From Planctomycetaceae bacterium (GTDB taxonomy: Bacteria; Planctomycetota; Planctomycetia; Planctomycetales; Planctomycetaceae), in NCBI GenBank assembly GCA_041398785.1, contig JAWKUA010000043.1, forward strand, positions 1 to 29,121: 29,121 nt of DNA, given 5' to 3'. The notes under the pieces were generated by a model that did no database searches, was not told the origin of the DNA, and saw only the letters and a list, made by a program, of their open reading frames with translations. Positions 8,964 through 17,780 of this stretch are shown here, one piece after another. The position numbers and the translations under genes were made by a program. Every line of letters begins with the position of its first letter. Within the stretch, counting starts at the first letter, position 1.

Positions 8964-10805
8964 GTGCCCGACGCTCCCTTGATCGAACAGTCCCCGGAAT
9001 CCATTCTGCTGGCCATTGCCGCGATTTTTGTGCTGGGTGTCGGCAGTCAGTGGCTGGCATCCCGTCTGAAGGTGCCTTCAATTCTGTTGCTGCTGGCAAC
9101 CGGAATTCTGGCCGGTCCGGTGCTGGGACTGATCGATCCCGACAATTTGTTTCGGGAACTGTTGCTGCCGACAGTGTCGCTGGCTGTTGCCGTTGTGCTG
9201 TTTGAAGGCAGCCTGAGTCTGCGGTTGTCTGACCTGAAAGCGATCGGCCAGCCGCTGGTGATGCTGTTGTCGGTGGGCGTCGGCGTCACGTGGATTCTGT
9301 GTACCAGTGCCGCAGTGGTCGTACTGCAGTTTGAACTGCTGCCGGCGCTGCTGTTGGGGGCGATCCTGACAGTGACCGGCCCCACAGTTATCGGCCCGAT
9401 GCTTCGCGAGATTCGTCCGACCGGACAGGTCGGCCCGATTTCGCGGTGGGAAGGCATTGTCGTTGACCCCATCGGCGCTGTTCTGGCAGTGCTGGTCTTC
9501 AGCACACAGGCTGCTGTCAGAACGGAACGGTTTCAGGACGCGGTCCGGATAGCGTCCGGCGGCTTTCTGCTGACGACGCTGATCGGAATCATCGTCGGTC
9601 TGACCGCGGCGACGCTGCTGAAGGAAATGCTGCGGCGGCATCTGATTGCCGACCACCTGCAAAGCCCGTTCGCATTGATGATCGTCGTCGCTGCATTTAC
9701 AGCGTCGAATGTGCTGCACCACGAATCGGGTCTGGTAACCGTCACCGTGATGGGAGTCGTGCTGGCGAATCAGCACACGATCAGCATTCGGCACATCGTC
9801 GAGTTCAAGGAAAACCTGAGCGTGCTGCTGATTTCCAGCCTGTTCATTTTGCTTTCGGCCAGGCTGAATCTTCAGGACTTCACATCGCTTGGCTGGCGAG
9901 GTCCGGCGTTTGTGGCGTTTGTCATTCTGGTCGCACGGCCGATCAGCGTCATGCTGTCGACGTTCGGCAGCGGGCTGAAGATGAACGAACGGCTGTTTCT
10001 GTCGTGGCTGGCTCCGCGAGGCATCGTGGCGGCGGCGGTCGCATCCGTCTTCGCCCTGGAACTGGGCCCCGGTACGGGTCTGGTGCCGGCGGTGTTCCTG
10101 GTCATTGTCGGCACGGTCCTGGTGTACGGGCTGACCGCCGGTCCGGTTGCACGGCGGCTGGGACTCAGCGTGTCCGATCCGCAGGGTGTGCTGATCGCCA
10201 GCGCCCATCCCGGCGCGCGAGCGATCGCGAAAGTGCTGGCGAGCCAGGGGATCGCCGTGCGTCTGGTCGACACAAACGCCTACAACCTGCGGCAAGCCAG
10301 GATGGAAGGCATGCAGACGCTGAATGCCAATGTGTTGTCGGATTCCGTACTGGAGATTCTGGATCTGGGAGGCATCGGCCGGTTGTTCGCGCTGACTCCC
10401 AACGATGAAGTCAACAGCCTGGCCTGCGATCACTTCACGGAATTGTTTGGCCGGAAGGAGGTCTATCGACTCAGCGTCAGCAGGGCGAGATCTCAGCGGC
10501 AGGACAAATCCGCCGAAGTTCTCTCCGGACGTGTGCTCTTCGACAACGCGGCCACCTACGAAGCGCTCGACCTTCGCTTCGCCGCCGGAGCGGTTGTGAA
10601 GGCGACAAAGCTGACAAACGAATTCGGCCTGAACGATCTGCTGCAGCGGTACGGCGATTCCGCGCTGATTCTGTTCGCCATCGACGACAAGGGAAAGATG
10701 ATTGTCTGCACGGCCGATCTGGAAACAACCTTCCATGCCGGCCAGACAATCATCGCGCTCGTGGATGAGCAGGCGAACGACAAAGCGACGGCGACTTCCC
10801 GCTGA
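8964..10805 (+). CDS. Cation:proton antiporter (NhaP/CPA type) with C-terminal TrkA-N-like domain
   Basis: Inner-membrane exchanger of Na+ or K+ against H+, for pH and salt balance. The GTG at 8964 (MPDAPLIEQSPESILL) gives 613 aa; the ribosome-binding site is weak. Residues about 12-400 form around 12 hydrophobic segments (LLAIAAIFVLGVGSQWLASR, PSILLLLATGILAGPVLGL). The acidic ion-binding position lies in EGIVVDPIGAVLAVLVF, where the second member of the usual ND/DD pair is followed by PIG. From about 408 there is a Rossmann-like RCK/TrkA-N segment (GVLIASAHPGARAIAKVLAS ... VRLVDTN), although the canonical GxGxxG is altered to SAHPGA, so nucleotide binding is uncertain. A second regulatory part follows (about 520-600). 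KefC-like proteins are the main alternative. Confidence 0.88.
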   Translation: MPDAPLIEQSPESILLAIAAIFVLGVGSQWLASRLKVPSILLLLATGILAGPVLGLIDPDNLFRELLLPTVSLAVAVVLFEGSLSLRLSDLKAIGQPLVMLLSVGVGVTWILCTSAAVVVLQFELLPALLLGAILTVTGPTVIGPMLREIRPTGQVGPISRWEGIVVDPIGAVLAVLVFSTQAAVRTERFQDAVRIASGGFLLTTLIGIIVGLTAATLLKEMLRRHLIADHLQSPFALMIVVAAFTASNVLHHESGLVTVTVMGVVLANQHTISIRHIVEFKENLSVLLISSLFILLSARLNLQDFTSLGWRGPAFVAFVILVARPISVMLSTFGSGLKMNERLFLSWLAPRGIVAAAVASVFALELGPGTGLVPAVFLVIVGTVLVYGLTAGPVARRLGLSVSDPQGVLIASAHPGARAIAKVLASQGIAVRLVDTNAYNLRQARMEGMQTLNANVLSDSVLEILDLGGIGRLFALTPNDEVNSLACDHFTELFGRKEVYRLSVSRARSQRQDKSAEVLSGRVLFDNAATYEALDLRFAAGAVVKATKLTNEFGLNDLLQRYGDSALILFAIDDKGKMIVCTADLETTFHAGQTIIALVDEQANDKATATSR

Positions 10806-11025
10806 TTCGCCGCTGAATCGGTCGCCCGCACCGGGTACCACATCTTCGAAGAAGTTGTGCGGCGCAACCGTCGGAAAGCGTTATGGGACGTTCTTCCGCC
10901 AACGCAGGCGACATTCAAAGGTCGCCGGTCAGCCGCTTCCGATCGCTGCGAAGACGTCGCGGCGCGTGGTTTCCTTTGAAGCCGGGCGTTAAAGTTTCCG
11001 GCAACCCGGTTACAGGAGCTTCCGC

Positions 11026-11903
11026 ATGAAACAAGCCGCTGCCATGATTGATCCCGAAGAGATCATTCCGTTCATGAACATTGACCAGACGGACTTTTCG
11101 ACGTTCACGCGTCCGCAACAGATTCGGCATCTGGAAGTGGAGGGCTATGTCGTGCTTCCGTCGATCCTGCCGGCGGACGTGATCGCTCGCGTGAAACAGG
11201 AAATGGCCGACGCGGAAATGTGGCACACCAGCTACAGCGAACAGCAGACGCGGTCGATGACTCAGCCGCAGTGGCTCAGCCGTACCGCGGCCGAACTGAT
11301 CGGGTTTCCGCCGATGATCGACTTCCTGACAGATGTGCTGGGACCGGATATGTGTTCACGCGAGGATTCTTTCAGCGAACTCACCCCGGTTCGCCGGGCA
11401 TCTCGATGCACACCGACGGCCAGCCTCACGGATCGAATCTGTTCGGCTGGGAAGGAAGCTGTCCGCGACTGCTGCGGGTTCTGTATTACCTTGACGAACT
11501 GACGCCCGACCGCGCTCCGTTCCGTTTGATTCCGCGATCGCATCTGTCGTTTCATGCCGACGCCAGTCCGTATGTGCGATACAAGTGGCATCCGGAAGAA
11601 ATCACGCTTGTCTGTCCGCCGGGAACAGCCGTGATTGTGCCGTCGATGCTGCTGCACGCGTCTCACCCGAATCGGGATTCGCAGCCTCGCGAACTGCTGC
11701 AGTTCGGATATCGCCCGGCGTGGGCCGGTCCGATTCAGCCGGTCGATGAGTGGGATCCGGAACTGGTTGCGGGTGCTCCTGAGATTGCCCGGCCGTTTCT
11801 GCAAAGCCTGAACACATCCGGCCACGTCTGGGAACAGCCGCACAAGCCCCCGGGGATGAAAACGGAAGCTCCCGGCATCAACCCCAGCCGGTGGGGCGAC
11901 TGA
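11026..11903 (+). pseudogene. Phytanoyl-CoA dioxygenase (PhyH) family protein, single-base frameshift
   Basis: Fe(II)/2-oxoglutarate-dependent hydroxylase family; substrate unknown. The start ATG at 11026 (MKQAAAMIDPEEIIPFM) has ACAGGAG 8 bases upstream. The frame is good up to DVLGPDM (about 11357), then the protein continues in another frame as VFTRGFFQRTHPGSPG through to the stop at 11903. Adding one G within GATATGTGTTC restores a continuous 292-aa protein, and 878+1 is divisible by three. The metal-binding HxD is in SMHTDGQPHG, the distal His in MLLHASHPN, and the Arg for 2-oxoglutarate probably in QPRELLQFGYRPAW. Everything else is intact, so it is either a very recent mutation or a sequencing error. 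Confidence 0.85.
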
Positions 11904-11969
11904 CGACGGCCGAGGTGAACACATCCTTCGCGGTGCGAGTTTCGGCGAATACTGCCGAATGCAGTGATC

Positions 11970-11994
11970 CGGGCGAAACGACATGTCGCGCCCG
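11970..11994. terminator. Hairpin downstream of the PhyH-family gene
   Basis: The word CGGGCG at 11970-11975 pairs with CGCCCG at 11989-11994, and CGACATGTCG at 11979-11988 is itself a perfect palindrome, giving a strong structure with an AAA bulge. It lies 66 bases after the stop of the PhyH-family gene and before the next gene. No T tract follows, so termination is only suggested by position. Confidence 0.35.
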
Positions 11995-12080
11995 TAGCGG
12001 ATGGGCCGAAGTGACCTTGCCGTTCCGATCCCGTCACCGGTAGAACACAAGGCTCCTGTCTTGCTCCGGATCGGCGCCGC

Positions 12081-12503
12081 ATGTGGTTCCCAGTGCAATT
12101 CCGAGACGTCTCCCGTGCCGCTTCGGCCGCCGAACCGCTGCGCTGCGTCAACTGCGGCGCGGAAGTTGACCATCACGACGCAGGCAACGACCGTTGCCGG
12201 AGCCGATGCTGTTCGGAATGCGAGGGCCATTCTTCGAAGTGGTCCTCCAGCGATCTGCTTGACCAAATCGCCGCGATGCCTCCCCTTCCTGACATGCCGG
12301 AACCCTTTTCGATTGCGGCCGGCGCTCTTCGCAGGGACCGGCCGCCGCCGAAACACCCGACACACCACACCGCCCGTCACGAAGCAGGATCAAACCACTT
12401 CGGAAAGTTCTGGCCAGACATCGACACAACGGAAACAAGAGCCCCGGCGGCCCGCGACCCGCAGGCGGACAAACGACAGTCACGAACCTGCAACCGACGA
12501 TGA
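12081..12503 (+). CDS. Zinc-ribbon N-terminal fragment, probably the 5' part of the next gene
   Basis: Frame starting at ATG 12081 (MWFPVQFRDVSRAASAAEP). It contains a zinc-ribbon-like pattern, CVNCGAE followed by CCSECEGH, then SSSDLLDQIAAMPPLPDMPE, which looks like real protein. After about 12350 this frame becomes Arg-rich and stops at TGA 12501-12503, whereas the +1 frame reads a more natural Ser/Ala/Pro linker (EPATDDESAAAAAAKPDVPL) to about 12560. The gene at 12576 is in the same frame as this fragment. The simplest reading is one gene of about 495 codons (12081-13565) with two compensating indels, or one nonsense codon. No ribosome-binding site decides the start. Function unknown. Confidence 0.45.
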   Translation: MWFPVQFRDVSRAASAAEPLRCVNCGAEVDHHDAGNDRCRSRCCSECEGHSSKWSSSDLLDQIAAMPPLPDMPEPFSIAAGALRRDRPPPKHPTHHTARHEAGSNHFGKFWPDIDTTETRAPAARDPQADKRQSRTCNRR

Positions 12504-12575
12504 GTCCGCGGCCGCTGCGGCGGCGAAACCAGATGTTCCGCTGAATCCGACCGCGGCGAAGCCGAGATTGTCTGG

Positions 12576-13565
12576 GTGCCGCTGAGCATTCCGGAAACTC
12601 TGATGTCCGCCGAACCTGCCGCGGAAATGGAACCGTCGCAATCGAATGCCGAGCCTCTTGCGTCGACTGCAGAAGCCGAGACTGCTTCGACAACCGCGAC
12701 GGAGTCCGAACAAACACACGTCGTCGGCGCCGTTCACGTCGATCCGCCCGGCGCCGCGCCGCTTCTCATCAGTGCGACGGAACAAAAGGATTCCGCCGGC
12801 CGCAGATCCATTCGTCGAAACCAGCAATCGAGACAACCGCTTTCTCGCCCGAATCTGCCGCGCCGACAATCGGGCACGGCGGACCGCCCGGCATCCGAGT
12901 CCATGGAAGGAACTTCAGCCGTGAAACATCATTATCGTGTCGACCGTCCGACTGCTGTGCCGGGTGACTCCGTCGAGTCCGTTCCTCAGTCGGCGGCTGG
13001 GGAAGTTTCTCCGCCTGCGGCAACGCGGCGGCGTCGATTCGACGGACCGGAACCGATTGCCGACATAACGGACACGGCCTCCGGTCGAACGCGAACACGC
13101 GGACTTCCCCATCAGTGGTACATCGACGAACGACACGATTCCCGAGGTATTCGCGGTCCGCACTATCAGGTGACGGTACCAAAGCGGTCCAACTTCACGT
13201 CGATGACCGGGCAGTTCCTGGCGTATCTGGGAGTGCTCGGCCTGACGGTCGGAACGGCGATGGTGATCTACGGGCATTTCGGCGGCTATTCAGACTACAC
13301 ACCAACGGGCTGGCTGGTCACAACCGCGGCTCAGATGCTGCTGTTTCTGGGTGTGATCAATCTCGTGTCCGGCGGGATCGAACAGAACAACGACGATGTG
13401 TCACAGCGCATCAATTCGCTCGGCGACCAACTGATGCGGATTCAGGAAGTGAACGAACAGCTTCTGCGAGGTCCGAAGATCTCCGCCCGACGCTATGCCG
13501 ACCCGAACGCCCCGCTGGAAGAATCCGAACGAGAGTCCGTCATGGCCGACGAACGCGTTCGTTAG
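12576..13565 (+). CDS. Membrane protein with two transmembrane helices and C-terminal helical tail
   Basis: Frame of 329 aa ending at 13565. The first about 200 residues are disordered, rich in Ser, Ala, Glu, Pro and Arg. A short conserved-looking stretch (LPHQWYIDERHDSRGIRGPH) precedes two membrane segments (GQFLAYLGVLGLTVGTAMVI and TTAAQMLLFLGVINLVSGGI) separated by GHFGGYSDYTPTGW. The tail RINSLGDQLMRIQEVNEQLL is an amphipathic coiled coil. The true start is probably upstream: the codons before 12576 read EIVWVPLSIPE without a break, linking to the zinc-ribbon fragment at 12081. No family was recognised. The zinc ribbon plus two-helix arrangement suggests a membrane-anchored sensor or assembly protein, but this is speculation. 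Confidence 0.6.
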   Translation: MPLSIPETLMSAEPAAEMEPSQSNAEPLASTAEAETASTTATESEQTHVVGAVHVDPPGAAPLLISATEQKDSAGRRSIRRNQQSRQPLSRPNLPRRQSGTADRPASESMEGTSAVKHHYRVDRPTAVPGDSVESVPQSAAGEVSPPAATRRRRFDGPEPIADITDTASGRTRTRGLPHQWYIDERHDSRGIRGPHYQVTVPKRSNFTSMTGQFLAYLGVLGLTVGTAMVIYGHFGGYSDYTPTGWLVTTAAQMLLFLGVINLVSGGIEQNNDDVSQRINSLGDQLMRIQEVNEQLLRGPKISARRYADPNAPLEESERESVMADERVR

Positions 13566-13601
13566 GCGTGCGGTCGATGAGAATCGACCCGCCAGCCAAG
13601 G

Positions 13602-13645
13602 GGCGCTAGCCCCGGTTCACTGCGGGCACAACCGCGGCTAGCGCC
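13602..13645. repeat. Imperfect inverted repeat with GCTAGC cores, terminator-like position
   Basis: The arm 13602-13617 (GGCGCTAGCCCCGGTT) pairs with 13630-13645 with one mismatch around a 12-base loop. It begins 37 bases after the stop of the membrane protein gene. The GGCGCTAGCC...GGCTAGCGCC type is a dispersed intergenic palindrome in planctomycete genomes as far as I recall; only the structure is seen here. There is no T tract. Confidence 0.7.
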
Positions 13646-13686
13646 GTGCGGCTCGCGGGCAGGTGACAACTCATCCGCCGCTCACC

Positions 13687-13843
13687 GGTGCGGAATGGAC
13701 CGCCGAGGTTCGCGGCGAGCAGCGCGACGTGAGTCCGCTTTCGCCGAGTTCGGCTGCGTTCTTTGCAATCGTCGATGACGAGTGCGGACTGACGTCGCGC
13801 AGCTCGCCGGGTGCGGAATGGACCGCCGAGGCTCGCGGCGAGC
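13687..13843. repeat. Composite repeat: 34-bp direct repeats enclosing 28-bp inverted repeats
   Basis: A 34-base unit beginning GGTGCGGAATGGACCGCC occurs at 13687-13720 and 13810-13843 with one difference. Between them, 13715-13742 and 13780-13807 are inverted copies (24 of 28 bases pair) that end next to the direct repeats, leaving a central segment of 37 bases. No transposase gene is inside. Frames through it give mirrored peptides (EWTAEVRGE / EWTAEARGE) and are not genes. It looks like a non-autonomous intergenic element or a fusion of two copies. Confidence 0.7.
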
Positions 13844-14168
13844 GGGACAGAGGACATGGCGATCTGGCTCCGAAGGGACGGACGTCATTTTGGGAGACCG
13901 CCTGGCGGTCGTCGCGCAGCGGAACGTGACGAGTACGGAATGCGACGCAGGTCCGCACTTACCGGATATCGAAACGGATCAGAGAACAGAAATCGTTGCG
14001 CGGGCTCCCGTCATCCGTACGTTCGCGGACGCACGGAAATTGGAGGAGTCGCCACACTCGAATGCTTGCCGGACAGCTTCCGAATGTCAGACTGCAGAAA
14101 AAGCCGCTAACAACTGCCGCCGTTGTTCGAACCAACATGGTCTCCACCTCAGAACGAAAGCACTTTGC
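13844..14168. other. Spacer before ABC ATPase, with an 11-codon leader frame
   Basis: No recognisable gene. The frame that runs through it into the ATPase lacks protein-like composition upstream of 14169. A small frame starting at ATG 14137 (MVSTSERKHFA) stops at TGA 14170-14172, overlapping the GTG start of the ATPase as GTGA. This could be a coupled leader peptide, or the true N-terminus of the ATPase separated by one lost base. Confidence 0.4.
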
Positions 14169-15056
14169 GTGATCGATGTTTCGAACATCAGCAGGTCGTT
14201 TGGTTCCATTCGGGCCGTGGATTCCGTGTGTCTTCAGATCAATGCGGGAGAAGCGTTCGGGTTGCTGGGGCCGAATGGTGCCGGCAAGACAACAACGCTG
14301 AGCATGATGGTCGGGATGCTGAAGCCCGACAGCGGTACCGTTCGCGTTGGCGGCGCTGACCCGGCCGAAGCCTCCGCGCGGGAATCCATCGGCATCGCTC
14401 CTCAATCACTGTCGCTGTATGAAGAACTTTCCGCTCAGGAGAACCTGAAGTTTCTGGGGCAGCTCTATGGTTTTTCCGGAACCAGGCTGAAGGAACGCAT
14501 CGACTGGTCGCTGGAATTCGCGTCGCTGACCGATCGCCGCGGATCGCTGGTCAGGACATTTTCCGGAGGCATGAAGCGGCGGCTGAACATGGCGGCTGCG
14601 CTGATTCATGACCCGAAGGTGATTCTGTTCGATGAGCCCACGGTCGGTGTCGACCCGCAGTCCCGCAACCATATTTTCGACTGTATCGAGCAGCTCAAGC
14701 GCGACGGGCGCACCGTGATCTACACGACTCACTATATGGAGGAAGCGGAGCGGCTGTGTGATCGCGTCGGCATCATGGATCAGGGACGAATTCTGGCGAT
14801 GGATACCGTCGACAGCCTGTTAAAGCAGCACGGAGGTGAATCGGTGGTTGAGGGCGAACTGGATCCGGATTGCGAAACGTCAGCGTGTCCCGGAATTCAG
14901 GACGATCGAAAGTTTCAGTTTCGTTCACAGAATCCGCTGCGTGATGTGATGAAGGTTTCTGAATCCGGGGTGACATTCCGGTCCGTACAGATTCGGGAAC
15001 CTGACCTGGAATCCGTGTTTCTGTCTCTGACCGGTCGCAATCTGCGGGATGCCTGA
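14169..15056 (+). CDS. ABC transporter ATP-binding protein (ABC-2 exporter)
   Basis: Cytoplasmic nucleotide-binding subunit that powers the membrane partner encoded next. The GTG at 14169 (VIDVSNISRSFGS) is the first start giving a normal N-terminus and leads to 295 aa; its ribosome-binding site is poor. Walker A is GPNGAGKTT at 34-42, the Q-loop lies in GIAPQSLSLYEELSAQENL, the signature is FSGGMKRRLNMAAALIHDP, Walker B is KVILFDEPTVGVDPQ and the switch His is in YTTHYMEEAERLCDRV. The C-terminal about 70 residues fit the DrrA/CcmA-like exporters (REPDLESVFLSLTGRNL). The permease starts 60 bp downstream, so the two form an operon. The substrate is not evident; drug, lipid or polymer export are all possible. 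Confidence 0.92.
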   Translation: MIDVSNISRSFGSIRAVDSVCLQINAGEAFGLLGPNGAGKTTTLSMMVGMLKPDSGTVRVGGADPAEASARESIGIAPQSLSLYEELSAQENLKFLGQLYGFSGTRLKERIDWSLEFASLTDRRGSLVRTFSGGMKRRLNMAAALIHDPKVILFDEPTVGVDPQSRNHIFDCIEQLKRDGRTVIYTTHYMEEAERLCDRVGIMDQGRILAMDTVDSLLKQHGGESVVEGELDPDCETSACPGIQDDRKFQFRSQNPLRDVMKVSESGVTFRSVQIREPDLESVFLSLTGRNLRDA

Positions 15057-15116
15057 TTGCGGCCGCGGCCGGGGAGTCCCATCCATCACATCCGTCTTCC
15101 GATTCGGCACGATCCC

Positions 15117-16451
15117 ATGAAACGCGTTCTTGTTCTGGCATTCAAAGATCTGAAGCTCATCACGCGAGACAAGCTGGGCATGTTTTTCATGCTGGTGTTT
15201 CCGATCGTGATGGCGTTGTTTTTCGGGTCGATCATGGGAGGCTTCAGCGACGCCGGCAGCCGGTCGCTGACGGTGGCGGTAGTCGATCTCGACAGGTCAG
15301 ATTTCTCCGAAAAGTTCGTCAGCGCGCTTTCGGAAAACGATTCCGTCGCAGTGACAGCGATGGAACGAGACTCGGCGATTGACAGTGTCCGAAGAGGAAA
15401 GCACGTCGGTGTGATCATTCTGCCGCCGAAATTCGGCAGGACGGCGGGAGTCTTCTGGAAGGAATCTCCCGCCATTGAAGTCGGTGTGGACCCTTCCCGG
15501 AAGGCCGAAGCGGGAATGCTTCACGGGCTGGTGATGCAATCGATGGGGCAACTGGTGATGTCTCGCTTTCAGAATCCGGCCGCACTGAAGCCGCTGATTG
15601 AGGAATCGAAGCAGCAGATTGCCGCCGACGATTCGATACCGCCGACGATGCGTCCGGTGCTGGCCACACTGATGAATTCGACTCTGGCGATGTTTGATTC
15701 GCTGGAAGCCGTCCGGCAATCGGCTGGCAGCGAAGCAGGCAGCGACGACTCGCACCTGAACCCGGCGGGCGGCGGATTTCAGTTTGCGAACGTTCGACAG
15801 ATCGATGTGTCTCGCCAGGTGGAACCGGGATCTCAGGCGGCGATGCTGCAAAAGGTGCGATCGGGCTGGGACATCAGCTTTCCTCAGGCAATGGTGTGGG
15901 CGATTCTGGCCTGTGTCGCCGGCTTCGCAACTCTGATCGTTCGGGAACAGACACTGGGCACTCAGACTCGGCTGCTGGTCGCACCGGTCAGCCGTCCGCA
16001 GTTACTGGCCGGCAAGGCAGTCGCCTGCTTCATCTGCCTGGTGCTGGTGCTGACAATGATGACTCTGATCGCGTTAATCCTGGGCATGAGGCCCGAGCGG
16101 TGGGATCTTCTGGTGATGGCGATCGGTTCGATCGGAGTCTGCTTCGTGGGTCTGATGCTGCCGCTGTCGCTGCTGGGGCGAACGGAGCAGGCCGTGTCCG
16201 GAGCCGTCTGGGGCGTCTGCACCGTGCTGGCGATGTTCGGGGGCGGCATGATTCCGGTGGTCTTTATGCCGCAGTTCGTCCAGAAGCTAAGCAACTACGA
16301 CCCGGTGAAGTGGGCCGTCTATTCGATGGAAGGCGCGATCTGGCGAGGCTTCACGTTTGGGGAAATGCTGCTTCCGTGCGGCATCCTGGTCGGTGTCGGC
16401 GTCGCAGCCGCGGCGCTGGGTTCGTGGATGATTTCTCGGCGGGAGATGTAG
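15117..16451 (+). CDS. ABC-2 type transporter permease
   Basis: Membrane half of the exporter encoded with the preceding ATPase. ATG 15117 (MKRVLVLAFKDLKLITRDKL) gives 444 aa. The topology is the usual one for YhgE/YbhS-like ABC-2 permeases: one N-terminal helix (FFMLVFPIVMALFFGSIMG), a large outside domain of about 210 residues (45-255) starting with LTVAVVDLDRSDFSEKF, then five hydrophobic segments (MVWAILACVAGFATLIV, AVACFICLVLVLTMMTLIAL, LLVMAIGSIGVCFVGLMLPL, AVWGVCTVLAMFGGGMIPVV, CGILVGVGVAAAALGSWMI). An in-frame extension to 15057 has no support. One permease is present, so the working unit is probably a homodimer with two ATPases. Confidence 0.9.
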   Translation: MKRVLVLAFKDLKLITRDKLGMFFMLVFPIVMALFFGSIMGGFSDAGSRSLTVAVVDLDRSDFSEKFVSALSENDSVAVTAMERDSAIDSVRRGKHVGVIILPPKFGRTAGVFWKESPAIEVGVDPSRKAEAGMLHGLVMQSMGQLVMSRFQNPAALKPLIEESKQQIAADDSIPPTMRPVLATLMNSTLAMFDSLEAVRQSAGSEAGSDDSHLNPAGGGFQFANVRQIDVSRQVEPGSQAAMLQKVRSGWDISFPQAMVWAILACVAGFATLIVREQTLGTQTRLLVAPVSRPQLLAGKAVACFICLVLVLTMMTLIALILGMRPERWDLLVMAIGSIGVCFVGLMLPLSLLGRTEQAVSGAVWGVCTVLAMFGGGMIPVVFMPQFVQKLSNYDPVKWAVYSMEGAIWRGFTFGEMLLPCGILVGVGVAAAALGSWMISRREM

Positions 16452-16638
16452 CGACCAGTGCCGCTGTTTCACCGGGCTGCTCGCGCCGGGACCATGTCGG
16501 ATGCGGCAAAGGCTGCGGATCGGCAACCGCACAGTCCGTCTTTGCCCGGTGACGGATCGTGGGTTATTGTGTGCGTCCGCTGTGACGGTCGCCGGGACCG
16601 TCGCGCGTCGCCGCCGTCATTGCCACTGAAGCCACCCG

Positions 16639-17754
16639 TTGATTTCGATCGTCTTCGTTATTCCCACGCTGGACCAGTCCGGGGCCGAGCGGCAACTGAC
16701 GCTGCTGGCGACAAATCTGCCGAAGGACGAATTCCGGGTTCATGTGATCGCGCTGAATCGAGGCGGCTACTACGCGGCGGAACTGCAGCGGCACGGCATC
16801 AGCGTCGACATTCTGCAGAAGCGATTTCGATTCGACCCGCTGACGTTTATGCGACTGAAACACCGGCTGCGCCAGTTGCAGCCGGACATCGTCCAGTCCT
16901 ATCTGTTCGCTGCGAATGCGTACGTGCGAATGCCGCTGGTCGTTCCCGCGACGTCGCGCGTGATCGTTTCCGAACGCTGCGTCGATTCCTGGAAGAGTGG
17001 TTGGCAACTGCGAATTGATCGATGGCTGGTGAATCGTACTGATGCCATGACCGCGAACTCCGCCAGCGTCGCTGCGTTCTATCGCGACACTGTTGGCGTT
17101 CCGGAAGACAGAATTCACGTGATTCCGAATGCCGTGACTCACACCGCGGATGAATCGGCGAAGCGGGATCTGCGAACGGAACTCGGACTGCCCGACGACG
17201 TGCGCCTGATCGGTTTTGTCGGACGTCTGGCACGGCAGAAGTGTCTGAAGGATCTGGTCTGGGCGTTTCAACTGCTGCACCAGATCGTCGATCAAAAAGT
17301 CGCGCTGGTGCTGATCGGTGACGGTCCGGAACGCGACGCCATCGCGGAATTCGCGGTCAACATGGACTGCCGCGACAAGTTGTACCTGACCGGACATCGC
17401 GACGACGCGGCTCAGTTGATCGCGGATCTGGACGTGTTCTGTCTGCCGAGTTCGTTTGAAGGCATGTCGAACAGTCTGATGGAAGCCATGGCGTGCGGAG
17501 TTCCGGTTGCCGTCAGCGACATTCCCGCGAATCTGGAACTGGTCACGGATGGAGAAACCGGGCTGACGTTTCCGCTGGGGAATTCTCCGGAACTGGCGAA
17601 AGTTCTGAAACGGCTGCTGACCGACGCGAAATTGTCCCAACGTTTGTCCGGCGCTGCGAAGAAACGGATCGTAGAACACCACAGTGTCGAACAACTTGTC
17701 TCCCGTCATCGGAATCTTTACCGACAACTGCTGCACGGCCGGACAAGGCAATGA
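16639..17754 (+). CDS. Glycosyltransferase family 4 (GT-B fold)
   Basis: Transfers a sugar from an activated donor to a growing glycan, with retention; probably cytoplasmic or peripheral on the inner membrane. The TTG at 16639 is used because translation directly gives the N-terminal strand LISIVFVIPTLDQSGAERQL with the acceptor-side Gly-Ala-Glu motif. It yields 371 aa, normal for GT4. The donor half begins at about 190 (VRLIGFVGRLARQKCLKDLV), with LVLIGDGPERD and the catalytic E-x7-E region in PSSFEGMSNSLMEAMACGVP, followed by DGETGLTFPLGN. It is followed by asnB after about 100 bp of repeats. Together they resemble exopolysaccharide clusters, but no polymerase, flippase or exosortase is in view. 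Confidence 0.9.
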   Translation: MISIVFVIPTLDQSGAERQLTLLATNLPKDEFRVHVIALNRGGYYAAELQRHGISVDILQKRFRFDPLTFMRLKHRLRQLQPDIVQSYLFAANAYVRMPLVVPATSRVIVSERCVDSWKSGWQLRIDRWLVNRTDAMTANSASVAAFYRDTVGVPEDRIHVIPNAVTHTADESAKRDLRTELGLPDDVRLIGFVGRLARQKCLKDLVWAFQLLHQIVDQKVALVLIGDGPERDAIAEFAVNMDCRDKLYLTGHRDDAAQLIADLDVFCLPSSFEGMSNSLMEAMACGVPVAVSDIPANLELVTDGETGLTFPLGNSPELAKVLKRLLTDAKLSQRLSGAAKKRIVEHHSVEQLVSRHRNLYRQLLHGRTRQ

Positions 17755-17780
17755 CACGATCCGACGCAGAAACGCATCAG

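Noticed and set aside
9078..10841. 587-codon minus-strand frame opposite the antiporter
   Set aside because: Composition is Gln/Arg/His-rich, as expected for the antisense of a hydrophobic protein; the plus-strand antiporter is convincing.
13671..13958. Small overlapping frames in the repeat spacer
   Set aside because: Their peptides only mirror the direct and inverted DNA repeats and have no ribosome-binding site.
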